The notes below the pieces were generated by a model. That model was given only the letters and a program-made list of their open reading frames with translations. It was not told where the DNA came from and did not search any database. A stretch of DNA of 9,440 bases from Candidatus Omnitrophota bacterium. GTDB lineage: Bacteria; Omnitrophota; Gorgyraeia; 2-01-FULL-45-10. The stretch is from contig JAQUQN010000037.1 in the NCBI GenBank assembly GCA_028716065.1, positions 1 through 9,440 of the forward strand. The letters are read 5' to 3'. Positions 1 through 6,069 of the stretch are shown piece after piece; positions within the stretch are counted from its first letter, which is position 1, and each line of letters starts with the position of its first letter. The translations under genes were made by a program, and so were the position numbers.

Positions 1-1515
1 AGATTCGCGATAAACAATATTCATTTCCCGGTAACTTTCGACAATCTCGATAAGGCATATAGAAGGATCGTCTTTGAGGAATTTTTCACGCTGCAGTTGG
101 CGCTCGCCCTGAAGAAGAAGGGCGCCAGATTAAAGGAGGCGGCGGCAAGCTTTAACGTTAAGGGCGAGCTCTCAGAAGCGTTCCTGAAAGGGCTGCCATT
201 TGAGTTAACGGGAGGCCAGAAGAAAGCGATCACGGAGATAGAGCACGATGTCTCGTCGGACCGCCCCATGAACAGGCTCCTTGAAGGCGATGTCGGCAGC
301 GGCAAGACGGTCGTCGCCGCTTACGCCCTGGCGCTCGCGGCCCAGAACGGTTTTCAGGGCGTCATGATGGCCCCGACGGAAGTCCTGGCAAGGCAGCATT
401 TCATAAGTTTAAGCGAGCTACTCATGCCGCTGGGGGTCAATACAGCGCTGCTCGTGCAGGGGATAGATCCCAAGACTAAAGAGAGGATATGTTCCGATAT
501 CAGAGAGGGGCGGATCAACGTCATTGTCGGTACCCACGCGATAATCCAGGAAGCCGTGGCCTTCAAGGCCCTCGGGCTTGCCGTGATAGACGAACAGCAT
601 AAATTCGGAGTGACGCAAAGAGCGGTACTCAAACACAAAGGCCGTAATCCGCACATCCTGATAATGACGGCTACGCCGATACCGCGCACGTTAGCGCTTA
701 CCGTTTACGGAGATCTCGACATATCCGTTATCAGGGAGATGCCGAAGGGTAGGAAGGCGATCGCCACGTACTGGGTCGAGGAAGATAAGCGGAGCGAGGT
801 TTATGCTTTCGTTAAAGAGGAATTAGGTAAGGGCCGTCAGGCATATGTGGTCTGCCCGCTGATAGAAAGTTCGGAGTTGGGAGTTAGAAATTTGGAGTTC
901 AGAGATAAAAGAAAAAGCGCGGTAGATGTGTATGAAAAATTGAAGGATGAGGTTTTCGGGAATTTTGAGGTCGGGCTTTTGCACGGGAGGATGAGTTCCA
1001 AGGAAAAAGAGAAAGTGATGAAGGATTTCAAGAAGGGTAAAATAGGGATTCTGGTATCGACCATAGTGATCGAGGTGGGAATAGACATCCCGAACGCGAC
1101 GGTGATGCTGGTAGAGAACGCGGAGAGATTCGGCCTGGCGCAGCTTCACCAGTTAAGGGGCCGCGTCGGACGGGGCGAGCATGAATCTTATTGTATATTG
1201 CTCGCGGATCCCGGGACGGACGCCGCCAGAGAGCGCCTGAAGGCGGTCGAGGGGACGTTCGACGGATTTGAGATAGCCCAGGCCGATCTCGATATACGCG
1301 GCCCGGGAGAATTTTTCGGGACGCGCCAACATGGCCTGCCGGAGATAAGGTTCGGGAATATCATGAAGGATTTTGATATAATGGAAATTGCCAGGAAAGA
1401 GGCGTTCAGTCTCGTAGCGAAAGATCCAGGTCTACGCGAAGAACATCACAGGCGTTTAAAAGAGAGTTTAACGGCTAGGTTCAGGGGGAAATTAGAGCTG
1501 GTTAATGTCGGGTAA
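1..1515 (+). CDS. recG: ATP-dependent DNA helicase RecG, 3' part (5' end outside window)
   Basis: RecG is a superfamily 2 helicase that reverses stalled replication forks and migrates branched DNA. The frame is open from base 1 with RecG-like residues (NNIHFP, then RRIVFEEFF), so the gene starts upstream; the TTG at 97 is not the true start. About 504 codons are present, against roughly 680-700 in the family, so most of the N-terminal wedge (branch-binding) domain is missing. Visible motifs: Walker A GDVGSGKT (286-309), DEQH box (589-600; DEQHKFGV where DEQHRFGV is more usual), TATPIPRTLAL, the helicase C motif STIVIEVGID, QLHQLRGRVGRG, and the C-terminal RecG signature DIRGPGEFFGTRQHG. It ends on TAA at 1513. 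An unusual in-frame heptamer tract (868-909) lies between VVCPLIE and the next helix, where RecG proteins vary in length. The identification is very secure; the extra-residue interpretation is inference. Confidence 0.97.
   Translation, partial: RFAINNIHFPVTFDNLDKAYRRIVFEEFFTLQLALALKKKGARLKEAAASFNVKGELSEAFLKGLPFELTGGQKKAITEIEHDVSSDRPMNRLLEGDVGSGKTVVAAYALALAAQNGFQGVMMAPTEVLARQHFISLSELLMPLGVNTALLVQGIDPKTKERICSDIREGRINVIVGTHAIIQEAVAFKALGLAVIDEQHKFGVTQRAVLKHKGRNPHILIMTATPIPRTLALTVYGDLDISVIREMPKGRKAIATYWVEEDKRSEVYAFVKEELGKGRQAYVVCPLIESSELGVRNLEFRDKRKSAVDVYEKLKDEVFGNFEVGLLHGRMSSKEKEKVMKDFKKGKIGILVSTIVIEVGIDIPNATVMLVENAERFGLAQLHQLRGRVGRGEHESYCILLADPGTDAARERLKAVEGTFDGFEIAQADLDIRGPGEFFGTRQHGLPEIRFGNIMKDFDIMEIARKEAFSLVAKDPGLREEHHRRLKESLTARFRGKLELVNVG
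868..909 (+). repeat. Degenerate heptanucleotide tandem repeat inside recG
   Basis: Six consecutive 7-nt units can be read: AGTTCGG, AGTTGGG, AGTTAGA, AATTTGG, AGTTCAG, AGATAAA. The first five share an A(G/A)TT core and the last is weak. The 42 nt equal 14 codons, so the tract keeps the recG frame and encodes SSELGVRNLEFRDK. It lies just after the conserved VVCPLIE segment, in a loop where I recall most RecG proteins being shorter. Similar (GAGTTCG)n-type heptamers are known as short tandemly repeated repetitive sequences in cyanobacteria and other genomes. That likeness is a resemblance only, not a demonstrated relationship. Confidence 0.7.
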
Positions 1516-1521
1516 ATGCTT

Positions 1522-1631
1522 GGTTACGGCTACGGTAACGAAGCCCGTATCGTTTAGCGTTAACGGCCACGGTAAAAAGACGAATGACGTAACCGAAAGA
1601 CGAAACGGGTATCGTAACCTTAACCATTACC
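1522..1631. repeat. Large imperfect inverted repeat between recG and rsmD
   Basis: This fills almost all of the only long gap in the window. Aligning 1522-1565 with the reverse complement of 1588-1631 without gaps gives about 31 identities in 44 positions, plus one possible G-U pair. The loop is about 22 nt (1566-1587). Most mismatches are A-for-T swaps, while the G/C positions are largely preserved (for example CCCGT at 1544-1548 against ACGGG at 1605-1609). The outer 18 nt of each arm are three hexamers: GGTTAC GGCTAC GGTAAC on the left and GTAACC TTAACC ATTACC on the right. There is no T-tract after it, so it does not look like a standard intrinsic terminator. No open frame of note occurs. 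It could be a REP/MITE-like interspersed element or an RNA hairpin at the recG/rsmD boundary. Confidence 0.75.
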
Positions 1632-1641
1632 TAATTAATTT

Positions 1642-2211
1642 ATGCGAATAATAGGCGGGGAATACAAGAGTAGATTAATAGCAATGCCTAAAGGCGTTGA
1701 TATCAGGCCCACGCAGGACAAGGTGAGAGAGGCGATCTTTAATATCCTGGGCGATGTAAGCGGTAAAAGAGTCCTGGAGCTATACGCCGGCAGCGGGGCT
1801 TTTGGCATTGAGGCAATATCGCGCGGCGCCCGATCCGCAACTTTCGTTGATAATAACTTCCGTTGTACCGAGACGATACGGTCTAATGTTAAATCGCTGA
1901 AGATACCGGATGGCAGCTATGAGATCATCAAGGCCAACGCGCTAAGCGTATGCGCGCGCCTTGAAAAACAGGAAGAAAGGTTCGATCTGATCTTCATGGA
2001 CCCTCCGTATCATAAGGGCCTGGCCAAAAAGTGCTTGATTAGCATTGATAATTATGATATATTATCGCAATATAGTTTGGTAATTATTGAACATTTCCGC
2101 AAGGATACGCTCACTTTAGATTTAAAAAGCCTTGTTTACGATAATGAGAGGCGGTACGGTGATACCGTCATTTCTATTTACAGAAAGAAGATGGAAGGGC
2201 CCAGCGCGTGA
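1642..2211 (+). CDS. rsmD: 16S rRNA (guanine(966)-N(2))-methyltransferase RsmD
   Basis: RsmD transfers a methyl group from S-adenosylmethionine to N2 of G966 in 16S rRNA during small-subunit assembly. The 189-residue protein has the family's usual length and start (MRIIGGEYKSR, then IRPTQDKVREAIFNIL), which fixes the ATG at 1642. The SAM-binding motif I is LELYAGSGAFGIEAISRGA (residues 45-63). The catalytic/base-flipping motif is DPPY (residues 120-123). The C-terminus has the typical RRYGDTVISIY strand. No Shine-Dalgarno sequence is visible: the start lies 10 nt after the end of the inverted repeat, in an AT-rich stretch. The stop overlaps the coaD start by 4 nt (GTGA). The rsmD-coaD pairing is very common in bacteria and supports both calls. 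Confidence 0.95.
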   Translation: MRIIGGEYKSRLIAMPKGVDIRPTQDKVREAIFNILGDVSGKRVLELYAGSGAFGIEAISRGARSATFVDNNFRCTETIRSNVKSLKIPDGSYEIIKANALSVCARLEKQEERFDLIFMDPPYHKGLAKKCLISIDNYDILSQYSLVIIEHFRKDTLTLDLKSLVYDNERRYGDTVISIYRKKMEGPSA

Positions 2212-2690
2212 AAAATATAGTGGTCTATCCGGGAACTTTTGATCCCATTACATACGGCCATATAGATATCATCAAGAGGGCCTCCAGGATATTCGACAAG
2301 GTAATAGTCGCCGTCGCGCATAGCGAATCGAAGGGGACGCTCTTCAGCGTCGAAGAGAGATTGGCGATGATCAGGGATTCGATAAAGGGGACAAAGAACG
2401 TGGTCGTGGAGGACTTCGAAGGACTGGTAGTGGATTATGTGAAGAAGTCCGGGGCAAAGGTCATGATAAGGGGCCTGAGGATGATATCCGATTTCGAATA
2501 CGAGCTTCAGATGGCCCTGACCAACAGGAAGCTGGCAGGTGATATAGAGACGATATTCATGATGCCGCACGAGTCGTATTCCTATATTTCGAGTAAACTC
2601 ATCAAAGAAGCCGTGGCGCTCGGCGCCAACGTGAAAAATTTCGTTCCCGGGAAAGTCCAGATTTTACTCAAAAAGAAACTGAAGAGATAG
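2208..2690 (+). CDS. coaD: Pantetheine-phosphate adenylyltransferase (PPAT)
   Basis: CoaD catalyses the penultimate step of coenzyme A synthesis: ATP + 4'-phosphopantetheine gives dephospho-CoA + pyrophosphate. The 160-residue protein is full length. Nucleotidyltransferase motifs fall at the same numbers as in E. coli CoaD: T10 in YPGTFDP, H18 in TYGH, K42, R88 and R91 in IRGLR, and the ISSK motif at 127-130. The family often has TNGH, and here the second residue is Tyr. The start is GTG at 2208, set by the VVYPGTFDP alignment and by the 4-nt GTGA overlap with the rsmD stop. GGAAGGG at 2193-2199 lies 8 nt before it, so translational coupling is likely. It precedes two other CoA-thioester enzymes (Pta, then FabH/FabD), so CoA supply and use are co-located. 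Confidence 0.96.
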   Translation: MKNIVVYPGTFDPITYGHIDIIKRASRIFDKVIVAVAHSESKGTLFSVEERLAMIRDSIKGTKNVVVEDFEGLVVDYVKKSGAKVMIRGLRMISDFEYELQMALTNRKLAGDIETIFMMPHESYSYISSKLIKEAVALGANVKNFVPGKVQILLKKKLKR

Positions 2691-2703
2691 AAAAGAGGAT
2701 TAG

Positions 2704-3687
2704 ATGACCCTGCTTGACAAGATCAGAGAAAAGGCCGTCAAGAACCCCAAAAGGATAGTGCTTCCCGAAAGCGACGATCCCAGGACGATGGAGGCGCTTG
2801 AGTATATTTTGGACAAAGGTATAGCCAGGATAGTGCTCGTTGGAAAAGAGGAGATCAAGGCTAAGGTCAAGGCCAAGAATACGAAATACCTGGAGATAAT
2901 CGATCCGGGGAGATTTAAAGACATGGAGAATTACGTATCAGAATATTATGAATTGAGAAAACATAAAGGTATGACGCCCGAAGAGGCGAGAGAGGCCTTG
3001 TTGAATGAGCATGTCACTTTCGGCGCGATGCTTGTGCGACATGGCCTCGCCGACGGTTTCGTCGCCGGCGCCAATCATACCACCCCGGATGTCATAAGGG
3101 CGGCCTTAAGATGCCTTTCCATAGATAAGACCATAGGTGTGGTATCGGGCGCGTTCCTCATGGAAGTGCCCAATTCGCCATATGGCTCGAACGGCGTCTT
3201 CATATTCGCTGATTGCGGCGTGAATCCCGAGCCTAATGCAAGGCAGTTGTCCGGCATAGCCGTGTCGTCGGCGGACCTGTTTGAGCATCTGGTTGGCGAA
3301 GAGCCCAGAGTGGCCTTCTTGAGCTATTCCAGCAAGGGCAGCGCCAGCGGCCCTCTCGTAGATAAAATAGTCGAGGCCGTCAGGCGCGTAAAAGAGATGT
3401 CCCCGAAGCTCATAGTGGATGGAGAGCTTCAGGTCGACAGCGCCATAGTTCCAGAAGTGGCGCGTATCAAGTGTCCGGAGAGCGAAGTTGCCGGTAAGGC
3501 GAACGTTCTGATATTTCCGGACCTGAATTCAGGGAATATTTCATATAAATTATCTCAAAGGTTATCTAACGCGAGGGCGATCGGTCCGCTGCTTCAGGGT
3601 TTCACGAAACCCTGCAGCGACCTCTCCAGGGGTTGCAGCGCAGAAGATATCGTGGACGCGGTTGCCATCACGTCGGTAAGGGTCTGA
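2704..3687 (+). CDS. pta: Phosphate acetyltransferase
   Basis: Pta interconverts acetyl-CoA + phosphate and acetyl-phosphate + CoA in the cytoplasm. At 327 residues this is the short, catalytic-domain-only form, lacking the N-terminal regulatory region of enterobacterial Pta. Characteristic segments in order are RIVLPESDDPRTMEA (17-31), AGANHTTPDVIRAAL (121-135), SYSSKGSASGP (207-217), FPDLNSGNISYKL (271-283), and LQGFTKPCSDLSRGCSAEDI (297-316). S308, R309 and D315 sit one position before the Ser309/Arg310/Asp316 reported for the Methanosarcina thermophila enzyme. The ATG at 2704 follows AGAGGA (2694-2699) by 4 nt and lies 13 nt after coaD. Its stop shares one base with the ackA start (TGATG), so the two are very probably coupled. 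A phosphate butyryltransferase is a related alternative, but the ackA partner and motifs favour Pta. Confidence 0.94.
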   Translation: MTLLDKIREKAVKNPKRIVLPESDDPRTMEALEYILDKGIARIVLVGKEEIKAKVKAKNTKYLEIIDPGRFKDMENYVSEYYELRKHKGMTPEEAREALLNEHVTFGAMLVRHGLADGFVAGANHTTPDVIRAALRCLSIDKTIGVVSGAFLMEVPNSPYGSNGVFIFADCGVNPEPNARQLSGIAVSSADLFEHLVGEEPRVAFLSYSSKGSASGPLVDKIVEAVRRVKEMSPKLIVDGELQVDSAIVPEVARIKCPESEVAGKANVLIFPDLNSGNISYKLSQRLSNARAIGPLLQGFTKPCSDLSRGCSAEDIVDAVAITSVRV

Positions 3688-4859
3688 TGTCGATATTAGT
3701 CATAAATTGCGGCAGTTCATCCGCGAAATATCAATTATTCAACATAAAGCATAAACGGGCTCTGGCCAGAGGTGTCGTCGAGCGCATAGGCGGCCGAAGC
3801 GCGCGGCTGATACACCAGTGCGACTCAGGGCTGGAACTGACGAAGAAGGTTCGCTGCAAAGATCATTACGCCGCCATGAGGATAATAGTAGATACGCTCA
3901 CGCATGAGCGATTCGGCGTCATAGCTTCCAAAGATAAGATAAGAGGGATCGGCCACAGGGTGGTGCATGGCGCGGAGGAATTCAATAAATCGACGCTGAT
4001 AAACGCCAGAGTGATCAGATCGATCGAAAGATACAGCGAATTGGCGCCCCTGCACAATCCGCCTTCGCTGGCAGGAATAAAGGCCTGCTCGAGGATCTTG
4101 AGCGGTATCCCGCAGGTCGCGGTATTCGATACTTCTTTTCATCAGACGATGCCGCCCCGCGCGTTCTTCTACGGTCTTCCATTCAGATATTATAAAAAGT
4201 ACGGAATAAGAAAATACGGTTTTCATGGGACGAGCCACAGGTTCGTTTCGGAAGAGGCCGCGAAAAGGATTAAACTACCCCCTCATAGTTTAAAGATCAT
4301 AACCTGCCACCTCGGTAACGGATGCAGCATGGCGGCTGTCGACAGAGGCCGTTCCGTGGATACGACCATGGGTTTTACGCCGCTCGAAGGATTGTTGATG
4401 GGTACGCGCTCAGGCGACCTGGATCCGGCAGCGGCACTATACCTCATGGAAAAAGAGAGGGCAGGCATTAATCGGGTAAATGATATCCTCAATAAAGAGA
4501 GCGGGCTCCTCGGGGTATCGGGTATCAGCAATGATATGCGGGACATATTGAAAGCATCAAGGTGTCGAAATGTCAAGGTGTCAAAGAGGGCGAAGCTGGC
4601 GATAGAGATATTCATATATAGGATCGAGAAGTATATCGGGGCGTATCAGGTTGTGATGGGAGGATTGGATGCAATCGTCTTTACCGGAGGCATAGGAGAG
4701 AATTGTCCGTGGCTTGTAAGGCGGATAAAGAAGGATCTGGAAAGTACGCTGCGGAAAAGAGTTCGATTTCTCGTGATACCCACGGATGAGGAGCTGTTGA
4801 TAGCAAGAGATACATACGGAATCATAACGAAAATTTGGAGGAAGAATGGCAAATCCTAA
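3687..4859 (+). CDS. ackA: Acetate kinase
   Basis: AckA transfers phosphate between acetyl-phosphate and ADP, yielding ATP and acetate, or runs in reverse to activate acetate. The protein is 390 residues. I chose the ATG at 3687 because it gives the family start MSILVINCGSSSAKYQLF and overlaps the pta stop by one base (TGATG), with TAAGGG just upstream. An in-frame ATG at 3633 would add 18 residues unlike AckA. Key residues match Methanosarcina AckA numbering: N7, R91 (GHRVVHG), D148 (VFDTS), H180 (FHGTSH) and R241 (GTRSGDLDP). TDEEL near 366-370 carries the late catalytic Glu. FTGGIGEN is at 332-339. An octamer-repeat tract encodes roughly residues 291-301, in a loop that seems a few residues longer than usual. 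The last 14 nt overlap rpmF. Confidence 0.95.
   Translation: MSILVINCGSSSAKYQLFNIKHKRALARGVVERIGGRSARLIHQCDSGLELTKKVRCKDHYAAMRIIVDTLTHERFGVIASKDKIRGIGHRVVHGAEEFNKSTLINARVIRSIERYSELAPLHNPPSLAGIKACSRILSGIPQVAVFDTSFHQTMPPRAFFYGLPFRYYKKYGIRKYGFHGTSHRFVSEEAAKRIKLPPHSLKIITCHLGNGCSMAAVDRGRSVDTTMGFTPLEGLLMGTRSGDLDPAAALYLMEKERAGINRVNDILNKESGLLGVSGISNDMRDILKASRCRNVKVSKRAKLAIEIFIYRIEKYIGAYQVVMGGLDAIVFTGGIGENCPWLVRRIKKDLESTLRKRVRFLVIPTDEELLIARDTYGIITKIWRKNGKS
4557..4588 (+). repeat. Degenerate octanucleotide tandem repeat inside ackA
   Basis: Four 8-nt units run in tandem: TCAAGGTG, TCGAAATG, TCAAGGTG, TCAAAGAG. The 10-mer TCAAGGTGTC occurs perfectly twice, 16 nt apart (4557-4566 and 4573-4582). The tract encodes SRCRNVKVSKR, between the conserved SNDMRDI and RAKLAIEIF segments of AckA. 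That linker appears slightly longer here than in AckA sequences I know. Frame is maintained. This resembles the recG heptamer tract in kind but not in unit length. With only four units, chance plus Lys/Val codon choice cannot be excluded. Confidence 0.55.
4837..4841 (+). promoter_or_regulatory. Shine-Dalgarno for rpmF inside ackA
   Basis: GGAGG, the strongest ribosome-binding sequence in the window, ends 4 nt before the rpmF ATG at 4846. It lies entirely within the last codons of ackA. It supports efficient independent initiation of L32 despite the 14-nt overlap with ackA, as expected for a ribosomal protein needed at high level. Confidence 0.8.
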
Positions 4860-5049
4860 AAGAAAACATTCAAAGGCGAGGCGCGACAAAAGGCGCAGCG
4901 CCAATAGCAAGATGTTCTTCGGCAACCTTTCGGTCTGTCCGGAGTGTAAGAAGCTGAGAATGCCGCATAGAGTCTGTCCGCATTGCGGATACTATAACGG
5001 CAAGCCGGTAGTGGTCATCGAAGCAAAAGAGAAGAAGAAAAAAAGATAA
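4846..5049 (+). CDS. rpmF: 50S ribosomal protein bL32
   Basis: L32 is a small zinc-binding protein of the large ribosomal subunit. The 67-residue sequence begins MANPKRKHSKARRDKRR, the classic L32 N-terminus. It carries a complete zinc ribbon C31-x2-C34-x9-C44-x2-C47 (CPECKK, then HRVCPHCG), so it is the zinc-dependent (C+) form. It is somewhat longer than the usual 55-60 residues because of a basic KEKKKKR tail. In most bacteria rpmF is preceded by the DUF177/YceD gene and followed by plsX. Here plsX follows, but ackA takes the upstream position and no yceD frame is present. The start overlaps the end of ackA by 14 nt in another frame. Confidence 0.97.
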   Translation: MANPKRKHSKARRDKRRSANSKMFFGNLSVCPECKKLRMPHRVCPHCGYYNGKPVVVIEAKEKKKKR

Positions 5050-5056
5050 TCTAAGA

Positions 5057-5076
5057 AGGAAGGTGAAAGCTTATTT
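5057..5076 (+). promoter_or_regulatory. Unusually spaced ribosome-binding region of plsX
   Basis: AAGGAAGG ends at 5063-5064, about 13 nt before the plsX ATG; most other starts here are 4-10 nt from their purine tract. No alternative in-frame start lies closer. A five-codon frame, GTG AAA GCT TAT TTA TGA (5063-5080), begins inside this region and its stop overlaps the plsX ATG as ATGA. It may be chance, or a mini-leader that brings ribosomes to plsX. Confidence 0.35.
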
Positions 5077-6066
5077 ATGAAGATAGCGCTTGATGCGATG
5101 GGTAGCGATAACGCGCCGGCAGTTGAAGTTGAGGGAGCCCTTCAGGCTGTCGAGGATTACGGTTGCGAGATAGTGCTTGTCGGAGATGAGAATCGGATCA
5201 AGGAAGAGTTTGATAAACGCAACGTTCGATCCGAGAAGTTGACGATTAAACACGCATCGGAGGTGATAGAGATGGATGAGCCCGCCGCGATCTCGGTCAG
5301 GCGCAAGAGGAACTCATCGATAGTCGTTGGTCTCGACCTCCTGAAAAAAGACCAGGCCGACGCATTCGTGAGCGCCGGTAATACAGGGGCCGTGGTCTGC
5401 GCCGCGACGCTTTCGCTCAGGCTTCTGCCTGGAATAGAACGGCCGGGGATAGCCATAGCCATGCCGACGCTCGAAGGCACGTCTCTCATAATAGATGTCG
5501 GAGCCAATATCAGTTCCAAGCCCATACATCTTCTTCAGTATGGCATCATGGCGGACGCATATTCAAGGTACATACTGCATAAAACGAATCCTACGGTAGG
5601 GCTTTTAAGCGTAGGAGAGGAAGAGACCAAAGGCACCGATTTTACCAAGGAGACGCACACGCTCCTGAGCGAATCGAAGCTCAATTTCATCGGTAATATC
5701 GAAGGCCGGGACATATACACCGGCAAGGCCGATATAATACTGTGTGACGGATTTGTAGGCAATGTCATACTGAAGATATCGGAGAGCGTCGCGGGCACCA
5801 TAATGAAACTGTTGAAGCAGGAGATCCGCTCGAGCCTCATAGCTACGGTCGGAGCAGCGCTGTCAAGGTCCGCTTTTAGTGTTCTCAAGAAGAAGATGGA
5901 CTATTCCGAATACGGCGGCGCTCCGCTGCTCGGAGTGGACGGCCGGTGCATAATAAGCCACGGCTCCTCCACGCCCAAGGCGATAAAGAACGCCTTGAAA
6001 TTCGCGAAAGAATTTGTGACCCAGCAGGTCAACAAGCATATAGTAGAAGAACTGGAGAGTTATTGA
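5077..6066 (+). CDS. plsX: Phosphate acyltransferase PlsX
   Basis: PlsX, a peripheral membrane enzyme, converts acyl-ACP and phosphate to acyl-phosphate. PlsY then uses acyl-phosphate to acylate glycerol-3-phosphate and begin phospholipid synthesis. The 329-residue protein is full length and starts with MKIALDAMGSDNAP (family consensus near MKIAVDAMGGDNAP), which fixes ATG 5077. Further family segments are HASEVIEMDEPA, SAGNTGAVV (about 109-117), IDVGAN, YGIMADAYSRY, VGLLSVGEEETKGT, GNIEGRDI, DIILCDGFVGNVILK, and the C-terminal YGGAPLLGVDGRCIISHGSS. Upstream purines AAGGAAGG end about 13 nt before the ATG, a longer spacing than usual. Three nucleotides separate it from fabH. The rpmF-plsX-fabH order is widely conserved. 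Confidence 0.96.
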   Translation: MKIALDAMGSDNAPAVEVEGALQAVEDYGCEIVLVGDENRIKEEFDKRNVRSEKLTIKHASEVIEMDEPAAISVRRKRNSSIVVGLDLLKKDQADAFVSAGNTGAVVCAATLSLRLLPGIERPGIAIAMPTLEGTSLIIDVGANISSKPIHLLQYGIMADAYSRYILHKTNPTVGLLSVGEEETKGTDFTKETHTLLSESKLNFIGNIEGRDIYTGKADIILCDGFVGNVILKISESVAGTIMKLLKQEIRSSLIATVGAALSRSAFSVLKKKMDYSEYGGAPLLGVDGRCIISHGSSTPKAIKNALKFAKEFVTQQVNKHIVEELESY

Positions 6067-6069
6067 CAG

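Noticed and set aside
823..1149. Antisense open frame of 108 codons opposite recG, and other long antisense frames throughout
   Set aside because: They lie opposite clearly conserved genes, show no recognisable protein features, and are expected from the codon bias of the sense strand.
97..1515. Treating recG as starting at the TTG at 97
   Set aside because: The same frame is open to base 1 with residues typical of RecG upstream of the helicase domain, so the gene is cut by the window edge.
1516..1641. Rho-independent terminator for recG
   Set aside because: The inverted repeat is long and imperfect with a 22-nt loop, and no T-tract follows either arm, so it lacks the standard terminator form.
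2861..2890. AAGGCTAAGGTCAAGGCC hexamer-like run in pta
   Set aside because: It encodes KAKVKAKN, where Pta proteins normally have a Lys/Ala-rich helix of the same length; Lys codons alone explain the periodicity.
3633..3686. Upstream in-frame ATG extending ackA by 18 residues
   Set aside because: The extra residues overlap conserved pta C-terminal coding, do not resemble AckA, and the family start MSILVINCGSSS lies at 3687 with a TGATG coupling.
5030..5046. A-rich end of rpmF as a slippage or frameshift site
   Set aside because: A basic KEKKKKR tail encoded by AAG/AAA is common in ribosomal proteins, and no useful alternative frame follows.
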